From the NCBI GenBank assembly GCA_020744225.1, contig JAGMWG010000006.1:1-64000 (forward strand): a DNA stretch of 64,000 nucleotides, read 5' to 3'. The notes below the pieces were generated by a model. It searched no databases and was not told the origin of the DNA. It worked only from the letters and a program-made list of their open reading frames with translations. Both the position numbers and the translations under genes were made by a program. The DNA is from Paraphoma chrysanthemicola (taxonomy: Eukaryota; Ascomycota; Dothideomycetes; Pleosporales; Phaeosphaeriaceae). Below are positions 32,108 to 43,259 of this stretch, one piece after another (positions within the stretch are counted from its first letter, which is position 1; each line of letters starts with the position of its first letter).

Positions 32108-33070
32108 TTAGGGGCTATCAATGGCCACCCGTTGAGTCCGCTGAGCGCCTAGGTCCTGGAGCATGTCCTGCAGGAAACTGCTGCTGACGACCTTGCCTTG
32201 CAGGTGCGCATCAGACTTTGCGAGTGATGATGGTCCAAATCTGACGCCGACATGCGCCGGGATGGCGGCGAGAAGTTCCCGGAAGAACGCCTTGTGGACG
32301 TAATGCGTGGTAGACCAGTTATCAAGCTCGGGAGAGGCCCAATCATAGTATTTCGGATGGAAGGTTGGAATAATGCGTAGGAAGTGCAGTGATGCGAATG
32401 TAGAGAAGAAGACCGTCCAGTCGACATAGCCATTCATGTGGGCGGCGTCCTTTAGCTCGATCTCGAGTTGGAGCTTCTTGATCCGCGGTAGGTCCCATCC
32501 ATACGGCGTTTCGAAAGTCGTCGACGGGATCTTATTTAGCATGACGGCGAACGTGTTGTTGGTGTAAAGGCTGTCTGTTGCCTCCAAGTGCAACTTCTGC
32601 GATGCTTGCAGCAGATTCAGGTGGACGATTGGCTCTCCATTGGTTGGTCGTGCGAGCATAGGAGGTTTTCCGCCGAAGGCCCGTTTCTTGTTCAGCCGGT
32701 CTCGTTGAGCCTGCGTGGCAAGACGTTTCTTACGATCCCGGAGTATTGATGTTGCTGCAATGACGGACTGATCCGAGTCGTTATGGTGGGCCACGAGACA
32801 GGCGTAGATTTGGTCTCGAAGCTCGCGAGGGAGCTGGAAAAATGGAAACGGTTGGTCGATTGCTCGCGGCGGGATTTGCTGGGATATTCTGGCCTCTTTC
32901 CGTTTCCGTGCCTTGTTGGCATGGCGTCTGACGGTCTCTTCTACACGAAGACGAGGTAGATTTTTCTTGGAGCCCGAAGCCCCGATTGTGTTTGGAAGTG
33001 TTTCGACAGCGGCGGTTGACGGTATCCCTTCCTGACAGCCTCTCTGAGGGTTTCTCCGTACGGCCATCAT
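32108..33070 (-). CDS. F-box-like fungal protein
   Basis: A 320-aa single-exon frame; the first ATG is at 33070, since the codon at 33073 is TTG, and a second ATG follows directly. The N-terminus is basic (RRHANKARKRKEAR, a possible nuclear signal). Residues about 75-95 read PFPFFQLPRELRDQIYACL, the short F-box-like motif that opens a large group of fungal proteins of unknown function. The middle contains IVHLNLLQASQKLHLEATDSLYTNNTF, which is the usual continuation of that group ('...C++I+EA...Y.NNTF'). If the F-box is functional it would be a substrate adaptor of an SCF ubiquitin ligase, but this is untested for most members. Confidence 0.8.
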   Translation of the reverse strand: MMAVRRNPQRGCQEGIPSTAAVETLPNTIGASGSKKNLPRLRVEETVRRHANKARKRKEARISQQIPPRAIDQPFPFFQLPRELRDQIYACLVAHHNDSDQSVIAATSILRDRKKRLATQAQRDRLNKKRAFGGKPPMLARPTNGEPIVHLNLLQASQKLHLEATDSLYTNNTFAVMLNKIPSTTFETPYGWDLPRIKKLQLEIELKDAAHMNGYVDWTVFFSTFASLHFLRIIPTFHPKYYDWASPELDNWSTTHYVHKAFFRELLAAIPAHVGVRFGPSSLAKSDAHLQGKVVSSSFLQDMLQDLGAQRTQRVAIDSP

Positions 33071-33666
33071 CAATTCTTCGCATTGCAGACACTACGGTCG
33101 TGAGTTGCCGTTCGAAAAATAATTTGAGCGCGTGACTAGGAAATTGCGTCTCATCTTACCTTATCTAGATTGCAAGGGCAAGCTAAGTCCTGACATACAT
33201 ACCACACAGGTGGTACTTGCAGCATATCGTAGCGACGTCCGAGCATATCGTATGCTCCATAATACAGCAGTTGGTCCATTTTGTCCCAAGAATGCCCTGT
33301 AGCTCTGTGAGATCACAGGCGACACTAGAGGACGCTCGCAACTCGGGAGCCTCATGGAGAGATACCATGGTACATGCGGATGCTGAACTGAAGTACCGTA
33401 GTTCTTGTTACACTTTCTCAGATCGAATTTTCCCCGCAGCTGGCAGTTCAAGCTACATCTAAGCCACATGGACGAAGGGCGCGAGACGAGGTTGTGAGAA
33501 CGCTTAGCAGAGTCATTATACCTGGTGTTTCAAGCCCGGCTTATATTGCTCGTTTCGCCTGACAAATAAGTGGATCCCCAAATAGGAGCACCAAGTCGCT
33601 GGGCTTAATTCGCAATAATTATGCGAGACGTTATAGCTATACCTTGAGATGTTGCTTGTCCAACTC
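33071..33666. other. intergenic
   Basis: 596 bp, short frames only; nothing recognised. Confidence 0.5.
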
Positions 33667-34701
33667 TTAGCTATCGTCTGCGCCCACCTTTGCATGCCTG
33701 AAGTACTTAATACCCACCCATGCGACCACAACCCAGACCCAGCTCATAACTGCCGTACAAACCATCAATGCAGGATAATATCCCGTGATCGGGAGTGTGT
33801 CGTCGTCTTCCAGATCTGGTGGCGCATATGGCGTTTCGCCTACATCCCACGCCCAGCTCCACACGCCGAGGCAGGAGCCCATGACCACGACAAATACAGT
33901 CCATGTCGTGACAAGTATAACCCAGCCCCACCACTCTGTCTCGCTATAGTCCCATTCTTCCCCGTCTTCTTCGTTATTGTCGATCACCGCTGTTGCTGCA
34001 TGCACGGAAATGCTTCCTGTCGGCCCAACGCGATGTGCTCGACGGCGCGGAAATGCTTGAGTTGCATGTTGCGGGTCTAGCATGAAAGTGGAGGTACTGG
34101 AAAAGGACTGATCATCTAGAGACATGGTCTCTTCTTCGTCTGTGGTCGATACATAAGGTCCCTCTGGACTGCTGATGGATGGTGAAGCGAGGAGAATCGG
34201 CTTCTGGTTCGTCTGTTGCGTATTGGAGTGAATGGCGGATGCTGGACTTGGTTGTGGTTGTTCGACTTCTGGAAACCATGCTCCGCTTGTTGGAGGGTTG
34301 AGCCGAGAATGAGTGTCACTGAAAGGTAAGACGGACGAGTCGTCGTCTAGTAGAGGTGAATGGCCTGCAGCAGAGATGATTGACGCTTGAGGAATACCTC
34401 GCTTACGTGTAGAGCTGCTCCGCTCTCGCATTTTCGCCATAGCTGCTTGCCTGAGCGACCCTTTCCGCTGTCTTCCCTGGCTATGATGGAGGGCGGTCTC
34501 TAGTGAACCTTGTCTCTGAGAGCCTTGCTCGCCTTCTTTCTCCGGAGACATCCCTACAGTTCCTTCGAACATACTGACGGGGGCTTCTGCTTTACCTCCC
34601 GGCGCAGTGAGATTCAGAGGGGGGCTGCGCTTGTTGCCAGCGACATTGGATTGATTTGGTTCCATAGTTGATCCGTCGAGACAACCGACTCCTCCGGTCA
34701 T
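33667..34701 (-). CDS. conserved two-TM fungal membrane protein, function unknown
   Basis: A 344-aa single-exon protein from the ATG at 34701. Residues 1-240 are Ser/Pro/Gln-rich and probably disordered. An acidic-aromatic juxtamembrane block (NNEEDGEEWDYSETEWWGW) precedes a hydrophobic helix VILVTTWTVFVVVMGSCLGVW. A loop WDVGETPYAPPDLEDDDTLPITGYYPA follows, then a second helix LMVCTAVMSWVWVVVAWVGIKYF and a short basic tail. The two-helix C-terminal unit looks like a conserved fungal module of unknown function. No catalytic motif is visible. Both termini probably face the same side. Confidence 0.7.
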   Translation of the reverse strand: MTGGVGCLDGSTMEPNQSNVAGNKRSPPLNLTAPGGKAEAPVSMFEGTVGMSPEKEGEQGSQRQGSLETALHHSQGRQRKGSLRQAAMAKMRERSSSTRKRGIPQASIISAAGHSPLLDDDSSVLPFSDTHSRLNPPTSGAWFPEVEQPQPSPASAIHSNTQQTNQKPILLASPSISSPEGPYVSTTDEEETMSLDDQSFSSTSTFMLDPQHATQAFPRRRAHRVGPTGSISVHAATAVIDNNEEDGEEWDYSETEWWGWVILVTTWTVFVVVMGSCLGVWSWAWDVGETPYAPPDLEDDDTLPITGYYPALMVCTAVMSWVWVVVAWVGIKYFRHAKVGADDS

Positions 34702-35003
34702 GTTCTGGACGTAATCATAGCATGAATAGCTGCATCCGTCCTTTCCGAGCTGTCATGTTTCGCATCGATTTGTCACGGGTGAGCGTTCACGTCATGTTTT
34801 GAGGTTGCGGCGGGCGCGTTCCTGCATATGCGGCTTTACCACGCGCGGATTGGCTGCAGGGTCAGTCCAACCGCATACGGAAGGCATCCCTCAATCTCCC
34901 CTCGACCTGGCCCGCAACCTGGGGCATCGTGTCCTGTTGCGCATTGCAGTGATCGCTGCATAGCTCTTGATTCGTACAGTCGCTCGCTCATTGCCTCACA
35001 AAC
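34702..35003. other. divergent promoter region
   Basis: 302 bp between divergently transcribed genes; no gene seen. Confidence 0.5.
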
Positions 35004-36499
35004 ATGGCATCCAACATGCCTCTGCCTGTGCCGCCGCGCACTCCCACGCCGCCTCCTGATGACGAACCCCCGCGAGCGCAAGCGGTAGGACTGGGGCTGG
35101 ATGGGGACTTGATGCCTGGAATGGCCTTCGACTCGAATGCGCTTTCCCCAATGTCGGCGACGTTTCCTTCTAAGCAGTATGCGACTCTCGGTCCCAACGA
35201 CAGCGTCTCCCAGCGAGCCACACCAACCACGCTCTACACGCCCGCAAGCGCAACATTTCCACACACGCCCGCGACCTTGGCCAGTGGCACGAATGACACA
35301 GCCAGTTCAGAGAATGCTCGGAACCCGTTCAACTTTCAGCCCGTCACATATGCACCGGGGCGGCCTCAGCCAAACAAATCGGTAGGTTCTGTTTGAAGAG
35401 TATGCAGAGTATATCTAACAAGGAGCAGGATGTCGGCCGACGCCGCGGGCACAAGTACAAGCATAGCAGCGTCTCGCACCAGATATTCCTCGAACCCGCT
35501 CCCCGCGCTCCCCTCCAACTTCCGGCATCGTTGCCAATTCCGACCTTCAAGGAGTACCGATCGTCCATGTCCAAGGACCAGAAGCTGCGCCTTGGCTGGT
35601 GTTTCTGCCATTTGGTTGTGGCTGGGCTTGTACAATGGGGTGCGCACGAGTCACTGGCGCTCACTGTGCTGTCTCGTCTGATCTTCTACGACGCGCTGGG
35701 CGCATTCCTTTGCGTCGCTGTGGATGTGGGGTCCAACTTTGAAGTATGGAAGCGCTCCAGCATACGGCATCCATTTGGCTTCGAACGCTTGGAAGTGATT
35801 GCTGGCTTGGGTATGTCTGTCGGACTGCTGTTCATGGGTCTCGATCTCATCTCCCACGGTCTGACGCACGCACTGGAAAATACGGGCGGGCACCACGCGC
35901 ATCACGCAGACTCACACGAACGAGTGTCCCCCGGCAGCATTGATCTCGCTGCGCTGAGCGGGATTGTGTCGACACTCGTCTCAGCAGTGTTACTCAAGAA
36001 TCACGCTCGCATCGGGAAGGTGATGCGACTTGGCGCCATCGCAAATCTCCCGTCAGTGTTGAGCAACCCCTCGCACTTTCTTACCCTGTCTTGCTCGGCG
36101 CTTCTCCTTTTACTCCCTTTACTGAGTATTCAAATGTACGTATGGCTGGACCGGACGCTCTCCTTTTCGGTGGCATTTGCCATGGTCGCTTTGGGCTGGG
36201 TCCAGGGGTGGACGTTGGGCAAGATGCTGTTGATGTCCTACTCAGGGCCCGGGGTGTCGGACGTCATGTACGATCTCGAGACCGATCCAGCGGTCAGCAT
36301 AGTGGAGGAGGCTAAGTTCTGGCAAGTCCACTACGGACTGTGTCAGGCAAATTTGAAGCTGCGAGTGCGCAGCTTGGACGAGATTGGGCGTCTTCGCGAC
36401 CGCATCGGCAGCATGGTGCGCAATCGCTTGGGCGGGGGCTACGGCAGCGGAGCGCAAAAGTGGGAGGTGTCGACCCAAATCACCCTTGAGAAGGACTGA
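35004..36499 (+). CDS. cation diffusion facilitator, Zrg17-like
   Basis: Predicted exons 35004-35381 and 35429-36499 (47-nt intron, GTAGGT donor) give 482 aa. The first about 130 residues are Pro/Thr-rich and disordered. The CDF core follows with about six hydrophobic segments, a RHPFGFERLEVIAGLG signature after TM2 and a His-rich loop HHAHHADSHE between TM4 and TM5. The C-terminal soluble domain (SIVEEAKFWQVHYGLCQANLKLRVR) is the usual CDF cytosolic module. In TM5 the normal H-x3-D zinc-site pair is replaced by Asn residues (NLPSVLSNPSHF), as expected for a non-transporting subunit. In yeast, Zrg17 pairs with Msc2 to load zinc into the ER. Zrg17 assignment is inference from architecture; general CDF membership is firm. 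Confidence 0.82.
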
Positions 36500-37129
36500 A
36501 CAGCGCGATCTTGCATTTGGGCGCTGTCGCTGTCGCACACCCGCATGTCCTAGGGGCTCAATATCCAATGGCACTTCTGTGGCGAGTCATCTCAGCATAA
36601 CACATCCCAATTTCGCTGCCCGAACGTTGCCCCGGAGGCAGTGCGACGCCATGGTGCGAACTCTCTCGCGTGCATGGCTTCGATTGTCCCCTCTGATGCG
36701 CGACGGTGCATGCACTCCCGCCATCAAACGTTTGCAAGAAGAATCATCGACATCATCTGCACTCCACCGAGACAGCTGGCAGCCAGTCCGTCGCCGCCTG
36801 ACGCTGATCCCTGCCCACGCTAGCGCCTAGCGAGAAACCCTGAGAGGCGGGCGGGTCGCACTTTGATCAACAGGTACCCCGTTCACCCTGCGCGCTTCAC
36901 CGCCGACGGCTTGCCCCGTGCGGGTGGTCAGCGTCGTTTCGCTCGTCTGTTCGTCTGATCCAGTGTCGGCCTGGCTACTGCTGCTTTCGCTGTCACGCCC
37001 CATCGCACTCCTCCACACAGCACCGTTTCCCCGTGCGCCCTCCTGCACCGCTGCCTGAGTGCGTATCTGCACCTGTGACTTGCGAGGCTGCCGCCCGGGT
37101 GGGTCATATAACCCTGCACCGCCCCGGGA
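36500..37129. other. intergenic
   Basis: 630 bp, GC-rich with frames on both strands that look like composition artefacts; no family signal. Confidence 0.45.
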
Positions 37130-39270
37130 ATGGCCAGAAATCGCGATGAGCGAGGCACGCGATATTTCGACGACGACGACCAACTAGACGCCGAACGGGA
37201 ACGAAGACACCGCCGCCGACGCAACCGAGAGCACGACGACAACGACAACGACGACGTGGCTAGGCGAGAACGACGAGAGCGTCGCCGCGCAGATGAGGCA
37301 AGACGGGCCGCGGAGCTCGACATTGACGACCTGAGAGCCAGGAGGGAGTCGTATTACTCCAGGCCAGACTCCGAGCGCCGCCGCAATCCAGAGCCCATGG
37401 TTCAAGAAGTTCGACGGGAGAGGGTAAAGGAGGCGCCGCGGACTGCGACGCGAGAGATCAGGCGAGACGGCACGCGGCGGACGAAAAGGAGGGAAGTTGT
37501 CGCAGACGATCGGAGTGACGATTATGTCTACGGAAGGCCCAAGTCGAGGGCTGCAGTTGAAGAGTTGCCTGTACGGCGGTCCTCGGCGCGGAAGAGGAGC
37601 GACGAAGGTGGTTCGTCGAGCCGGACAGCATATACGCCACGCTCCGGCTCGGGCTCTGCCTCGGTGCGGAGAGTGGACGTGTCTAAGCTGGGCAGGTAGG
37701 ATACCTCATTCAGTGTCCACTACACAAAGACTAACAATCATACAGAAGCATGTCCGCGCGGGAAACACCCAAAGCCTACGTTACAACCACACGCCCATCG
37801 GTCCGACGGACGAGCACCATCAAACTACCACCCGGCACTCCACAGTTAGCACGAACACAATCAACTAGAGATGTATCGCGGCGGAGCACAGGCGGCATTT
37901 TCGCCAACCTCTTCACAAGGCCTACATCGCGTACTCCTGTTCATAAAGAGATACCCCTGTATGTCGCTGCTCATCAAACACGCGTAGCCTGCTGACTCTT
38001 CTTAGTGTTGACTGTCTGGTATGCATGAATGACGAACTGCCTGTTCATAAGACCGTCAAACTAGGCTGTGGCCATCGCATGTGCCATTCGTGCCTCAAAC
38101 GCCAATTTACTCTGTCCGTTCAAGACCCGCAGCACATGCCACCTCGGTGCTGCACGACGGAGCACATTCCTCTCAAGTACGCGGATAGACTATTCGACGA
38201 CAAGTTCAAGATTCTGTGGAATAAGAAATACCAGGAATACACTACCTCGAATCGCCTGTACTGTCCCAACAAGGGATGTGGCCAGTGGATCAAGCCCTCG
38301 AGGATCCGCATGGACCTGACGTACGGAAGAAAGTACGCTCGATGCGGTTCGTGTTCTACTAAAGTTTGTGTGTTGTGCAATGAGAGGTTCCACACCAGGC
38401 GGGAGTGCCCCAAGGACGAGGAAACTAACCGCCTTGTGCAAATGGCGAAGGAGCAAGGCTGGCAAAGATGCTACAACTGCAAGGCTGTAGTCGAGTTGAA
38501 GGAGGGGTGCAACCACATGACCTGGTGAGTGTGACTCCAAGAGTCTCATGATGTACCTACTGACAACATATAGTCGATGCACCGCCCAGTTTTGCATGGT
38601 ATGCGCAGCCCCTTGGAAGACTTGCAACTGCCCTTGGTTTAACTATCAAAACATCGAGGACAACGATCGTCACAACGACATGCGCGTCCCCTATACCACT
38701 CGGCAACATGACGATGTTGTCGAAGTCATCGAAATGCCAGACGAACCGTCTCCGCCACTAGCACGTCGGTCGAGCACTCGCTCCCGTCACCGTAGTGGTC
38801 GAGACCGCGAGCGCGAGCGCGACCTTGAGCATGCGGACCGTACCCTAGCTGCTCACCTCCAGGCACAGCTTCACCTGGACCCAAATGCAACAGCACCGGA
38901 GACTCGCCGCGCGAATCCAGGCGTTCAAGTGTACGGACTAGGTAACTCCGGAGGTCACCATATGAATGAGTCCTACACAATGCGACCAACAGCTAATGTC
39001 GCGGCTCGCACGATACCGCGGGCAGCTGCTCCGCGGGCCTCGTTCTTCAGTCGTCGTGTGACTCGCGAAGCTCCCGCACCCGCACGGCCTACCGCAGCGG
39101 CCGCTTCAGCAATGGCTGGTCTGTCCCGGGACGGCACAAAGCGTGGTGCAAACAGAGTCGGAACGTGGCTCAGTCACGTTCAAGTCGATGAAGAGGCTAT
39201 TCATACAGCCGCACGAGATGTCGAGGTGGATGATTGGAGATGCGACGGAACCATGATCGGAATTGATTGA
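37130..39270 (+). CDS. RBR-type (RING-IBR-RING) E3 ubiquitin ligase
   Basis: Predicted exons 37130-37695, 37746-37958, 38006-38524 and 38574-39270 (introns of 50, 47 and 49 nt) give 664 aa. Residues 1-255 are highly charged Arg/Glu/Asp-rich and disordered. RING1 begins at about 263: CLVCMNDELPVHKTVKLGCGHRMCHSC. The IBR has YCPNKGCGQWI, then CGSCSTKVCVLCNERFHTRREC. RING2 has CYNCKAVVELKEGCNHMTCRCTAQFCMVC, split by the third intron, with the Cys of GCNHM as the expected catalytic, ubiquitin-accepting residue. RBR ligases form a ubiquitin thioester before transfer. The C-terminal 190 residues are low-complexity. This is the common fungal 'IBR finger domain protein' arrangement. Substrates unknown. 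Confidence 0.92.
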
Positions 39271-39669
39271 AGCATACATCGAGACTCGACTCACTTAATC
39301 GGCTGTATCGTCACTTTGGAGAGACCATGGACATATCTGGAGGCACATCTGCATTTCGACAGCGCATTAGCGAGATACCCACATCCTATTAACCCACGCC
39401 TTGGCGTTCAATTCAAACTTCGCTCAAACCGTCGCCTTGCATGATTATGGTCAATTGCTTTTGTGAAACCCCAGTGACGTGCTTGCGGCGGTTGTGCATA
39501 GATCGCCCATGGCTGTGATGATGATGTCACTTTGTTTGGTAGCTCGGGTCTCACCACCGAAGGTCCCAAGCACCGAACCTACATTCCGAACTTCAGCACA
39601 GAATCTAAAGCTGTAACATCATACAATCTACTTCCCAAGCTCAAGTCCATATCAATTCAAACAGCAAAC
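39271..39669. other. intergenic
   Basis: 399 bp; the frame entering the next gene is open from 39532 but lacks protein-like content before the chosen ATG. Confidence 0.5.
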
Positions 39670-40233
39670 ATGAGCTTCCTCACCAGACCCGCGTCAGTGT
39701 TGCGCGCAGCAGCACTGCGACCAGCCATCGCGACCATTCCTCGCGCGCGTGGACAAGTCCGCTTTGCGACGTCAGACTATGGCTCAGGTGCGGGCAACCC
39801 AGCTGGCGAGACACCACAGAAGCAGGGCAAGAACGAGAGTGAGAATCTCGAACATCCAGGTCCCGCACCACCCAAGGTGGCTCAGGGAAAGTCATCTTCC
39901 TCACCAGACAATGACGACGCAACCGGCCAAACGAATCCTCAGAAGTCAACATCATCATCCTCGCCTGGGCAGCAAAGTCAATCCAACGATGGCGCGAGCC
40001 AGCAGGGCAGCAAAAATAGTGGCGGCGACAAGTCCGTCAAAGGTGCGCAACCAAAGATTCTCAGCGACAGCCCACCCTTAAAAGAGAACGAGCCCGAAGA
40101 CGTGAAGCAGCATAATAAGGAGATGGAGAACAGGACTGAGAAGGCACACCAGCAGGTTAAAAACGAGGATGCACCCAAGGACAAGGTATCGCAGGGCTAT
40201 TGGAAAGGTACGTCCTCGGAGGGAGTCCAATGA
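39670..40233 (+). CDS. small predicted mitochondrial protein
   Basis: 187 aa, single exon, from the ATG at 39670. The first 35 residues (MSFLTRPASVLRAAALRPAI, then PRARGQVRFATS) are rich in Arg/Ala/Ser with no acidic residue, a classic mitochondrial presequence with a likely cleavage near RF/ATS. The mature part is Gly/Ser/Gln/Asn/Lys-rich and almost certainly disordered, ending in a charged helix-like segment and VSQGYWKGTSSEGVQ. Fungal proteins of this build are widespread and uncharacterised. A role in the mitochondrial matrix is inference from the presequence. Confidence 0.72.
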   Translation: MSFLTRPASVLRAAALRPAIATIPRARGQVRFATSDYGSGAGNPAGETPQKQGKNESENLEHPGPAPPKVAQGKSSSSPDNDDATGQTNPQKSTSSSSPGQQSQSNDGASQQGSKNSGGDKSVKGAQPKILSDSPPLKENEPEDVKQHNKEMENRTEKAHQQVKNEDAPKDKVSQGYWKGTSSEGVQ

Positions 40234-41061
40234 AGCTGCAGCGGGTTGACTGATGTGGTCACGGCTGGCCGAGGAGGATGAGATAGCGAGCCATGAAAGG
40301 GTGCTCAACCAGTTTTGCCCTGCCGTGAGCTACTTCATCGATAATGTCAAAAGCGTGTAGATCACCGGGGTACCATTAATTGTCCATGGCGTCAGAACAA
40401 TGCCTTCTGCAACGTATTCACAATAGCAATTGCACATGTCAAACTATTCACCGCTTATTACAGCTGAATGCGCCGTAGCGGCGCTCAAGTTCCAATCCGC
40501 ACATGTCTGGGGCGAATGCTGAGCTCTAGACTTTTTGCGCATGGGTTTTGTTTAGATGACGTAGGGGGCGGATCCCCGCAAATCGCAATCGTGATGGGAA
40601 ATTTCGAAATGCCATGCAAGCATCACGGCCTCACCAGCCTATGGAGCATTTAGATGGATAGGTGTCCTGAAGATAAGTGACTTCATGACGACTTCCGTAG
40701 CAGAATAAGCAGGGCCGAGAGCCTTGTAGCGCCGTCTGGACGATCTGCTGTGCACGACTGGCAGACGCGAGGTTACAATTGCGCACCACACAACGCCATC
40801 ATGTTCTCTGCTGGTCATAGCTCCCCATTGGCTGCGGGAGCTAGGCAGGCGCGCCCTTGACCTTGTTTGTCCTTTGCAGCAACGTGCAAACTACGTCACG
40901 CCCACTGTTTTGCTCGCCCGTCATTGTCCTCCCCTCTTATAAGCTTTGCATCCGCCTAGACTCTCCGCCCTGACACATTGCCGCCCTCCCTGACACGCAC
41001 CCCTCCCCTCGAATTCATCTATTCAAATTGCGAATAGACAGCTGTTCGATATCCACACAAC
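40234..41061. other. intergenic, promoter of Ish1-like gene
   Basis: 828 bp with no supported gene; the 3' end holds a TATA box and a CT-rich leader. Confidence 0.5.
40938..40942 (+). promoter_or_regulatory. TATA box of the Ish1-like gene
   Basis: TATAA at 40938-40942, 120 bp before the ATG, followed by a pyrimidine-rich leader (CCCTCCCTGACACGCACCCC). This layout is typical of strongly or inducibly expressed fungal genes. Confidence 0.5.
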
Positions 41062-42495
41062 ATGAGGTTCTCCCTTGCTTCCACCCTTGTGGTGTCGCTC
41101 GCCGCGCAGGCGACGGCTAACAGCTGGTTTGGCAAAGCCGGTGCGTACAGTGGGATCCCCCTCTTTTGCAGTCCTTCAAATAGTCGCTTTTCTTGCAGCA
41201 GCACGCTAATTGCCAGAAGCAGTCTCCGACAAGTGGCATGAGACGGAGCTCGAGCGATGGCTGTCAGACAACAACATCCCTCACCCATCACCGTCAGACC
41301 GCAAGAGCCTCCAGAAGACCGTCCAGGACAACTGGAACGCCAAGGTCGTCAGCCCCTACACCAGCTGGGACGCTCAGACTCTTACAAACTACCTGACCTC
41401 CAAGGGCCAGCAGGCCAAGAAGGGCACTGAGAAGGATGCTAAGAGCCTCGCCGAGCAGGTCAAGGTCTACTGGACCGAGACTGAGGAATCGGCCAACCAG
41501 GCTTACGGCAGCGTTAAGGACTGGATCTTCGACTCGTATGTTTTAATTCACTCGTCACCCTGACCATACTGACCCTCCACAGCTGGTCCGACTCTCAGCT
41601 CAAGGCTTTTGCCGACAAGAACGGCATTCCGGTTCCCCAGCCTCGCCAGCGTGACTCCCTGATCAAGGCCGTTCGCGAGAACTACCAGTCAGCCGCCACC
41701 AAGCTCGGCGAGACTGCTGCCTACCCTGGTGACTGGCTCTACTCTTCGTGGTCTGACTCTGATATCAAGTCGTGGCTTGACGAGCGCGGCTACCCAGCCC
41801 CTCAGCCAACCACTCGCGACTCTCTCATTGCCAGCCTTCGCCGCCAGTCCCGTCTCGCTAGCTTGAACGCTCAGGGTGCCTACGCCAAGGTCTCTTCTTC
41901 CGCCGCCGCCGCTCAACAGAGCCTCAGCGATGCGCTCCTCGACTCGTGGTCCGACAGCCAGATCAAGGAGTGGGCTGACAGCAACAACATCAAGGTTCCC
42001 CAGGGCTCCAAGCGTAACGAGTTGATTGCCCTTGCCCGCAAGCACCGCGCCCGTCTTTATGGTGACAGCGCGTCCGCCACCGTTGAGTCTGCCTACGGCG
42101 CCGCCACCACCAAGGCCAACAACCAGTACAATGCTGCAACCAACGGCTTTGCTGGCTACACCAACTGGATCAAGGCCCAGATCGGTCTTGCCGCTTCTAC
42201 TGCCTCCGCCAGCGCCGTCTCCGCCACCGATGCTGCCGGCTCTAGCGCAAGCTCCGCCTCCAAGTCTGCTGCCGCATCCATCAGTTCTTTGACCGGAGCT
42301 GCTGCCAAGGCTGCCTCGTCATCGTCCTCGTCTCTTTCCAAGTCTGCCGCCAGTGCTTCTTCTGCCGCCGCTAAGAGCGCCTCCAGCGCCGCTTCCGCCG
42401 CATCTGCATCTGCCGATTCTGGTTATAAGGAGGCCACCCGCCAGGCTGCTGCCTCTGCCAAGTCCGCATCCAAGCACGCAAAGGATGAGTTGTAA
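41062..42495 (+). CDS. Ish1-type stress-response protein with signal peptide and KDEL end
   Basis: Predicted exons 41062-41140, 41217-41535 and 41583-42495 (introns of 76 and 47 nt) give 436 aa. A secretory signal peptide opens the protein (MRFSLASTLVVSLAAQATAN). At least four Ish1 repeats follow, each of the form SWSDSQ(L/I)K.(F/W)AD..(G/N)I.VP.....R..LI. Residues about 290-430 are an Ala/Ser-rich low-complexity helix-like tail. The last four residues are KDEL, an ER-retention signal. In fission yeast Ish1 is a stress-induced nuclear-envelope protein, so an ER/nuclear-envelope lumen location fits both the signal peptide and the KDEL. Codon use is strongly biased to C-ending codons, suggesting high expression. 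Confidence 0.88.
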
Positions 42496-43138
42496 ATGGC
42501 TCGCCCAACGCGTCTTAGGACAATTAAATAACAATCTGCGTCCGGCCAGAGCATGGCACCGGGACGCATCACGACACGACTTCACGATAGCCGTATCTTT
42601 GGTTGAAAAATGAATCGGTTCACGATCCTGTAACATTAGCTTTACGATGATATCCTCTTTGCCCTCCTGGTAGGATTCGGGAGGATTCTTCTCTTTTTCT
42701 TTGGCGGGATATGAATGGCACGGATGGATGGATGGCGCTTATATAGCTTAGTCCTTCGTCTATAATGAAAAGTTTCGAAATGAATTCCTTTATACATTGT
42801 TGTATTGATTTGTGTATACTCATGTGTTGATGCTAATAGTTAGAAAGTCTAGTCTCTAGTATGCTGTTCTTTCTGATTGTGTTCTGGTCTCTTCACCAAT
42901 CAGGACGCGAGTGAGATGATTGCAAAAATCGACACTTGTTCAGTGTAGAAATATTGGATTAGAGCATGGTGTAGCGTATTTCTTATACAATCTCGTTTGA
43001 AGAGGTGATTGAATGGGCTTCAATTGTGCGACCAGCGTGTTTTGGTTGCAAGAGAGTACTAGATCTTAGGAAGAAAGGTGTACAGACCCAGAAAATCTGA
43101 GTTGGAAAAGCGCGGAAATGATGTATCTAAACGTGGTA
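42496..43138. other. intergenic, left flank of transposon
   Basis: 643 bp of AT-rich sequence; no gene supported. Confidence 0.5.
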
Positions 43139-43204
43139 ACGTAGTTTATAAGCGAGCGCCGCGTACAAGCGAGCGCCGCGCCTCACTAACTTTGCGCGCC
43201 TCTT
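43139..43204. repeat. left terminal inverted repeat
   Basis: Starts ACGTAGTTTATAAGCGAGCG. Internal direct repeats AGCGAGCGCCGCG lie at 43151-43163 and 43168-43180. It matches the right TIR through the CTCTT at the inner edge. Confidence 0.9.
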
Positions 43205-43259
43205 CAAGCGTACAACTCAACCACAATAGACAGCAGTATATTGATAGTTATATAATAGA

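Noticed and set aside
36500..37129. Overlapping GC-rich frames on both strands
   Set aside because: No family signal and low-complexity translations; treated as noncoding.
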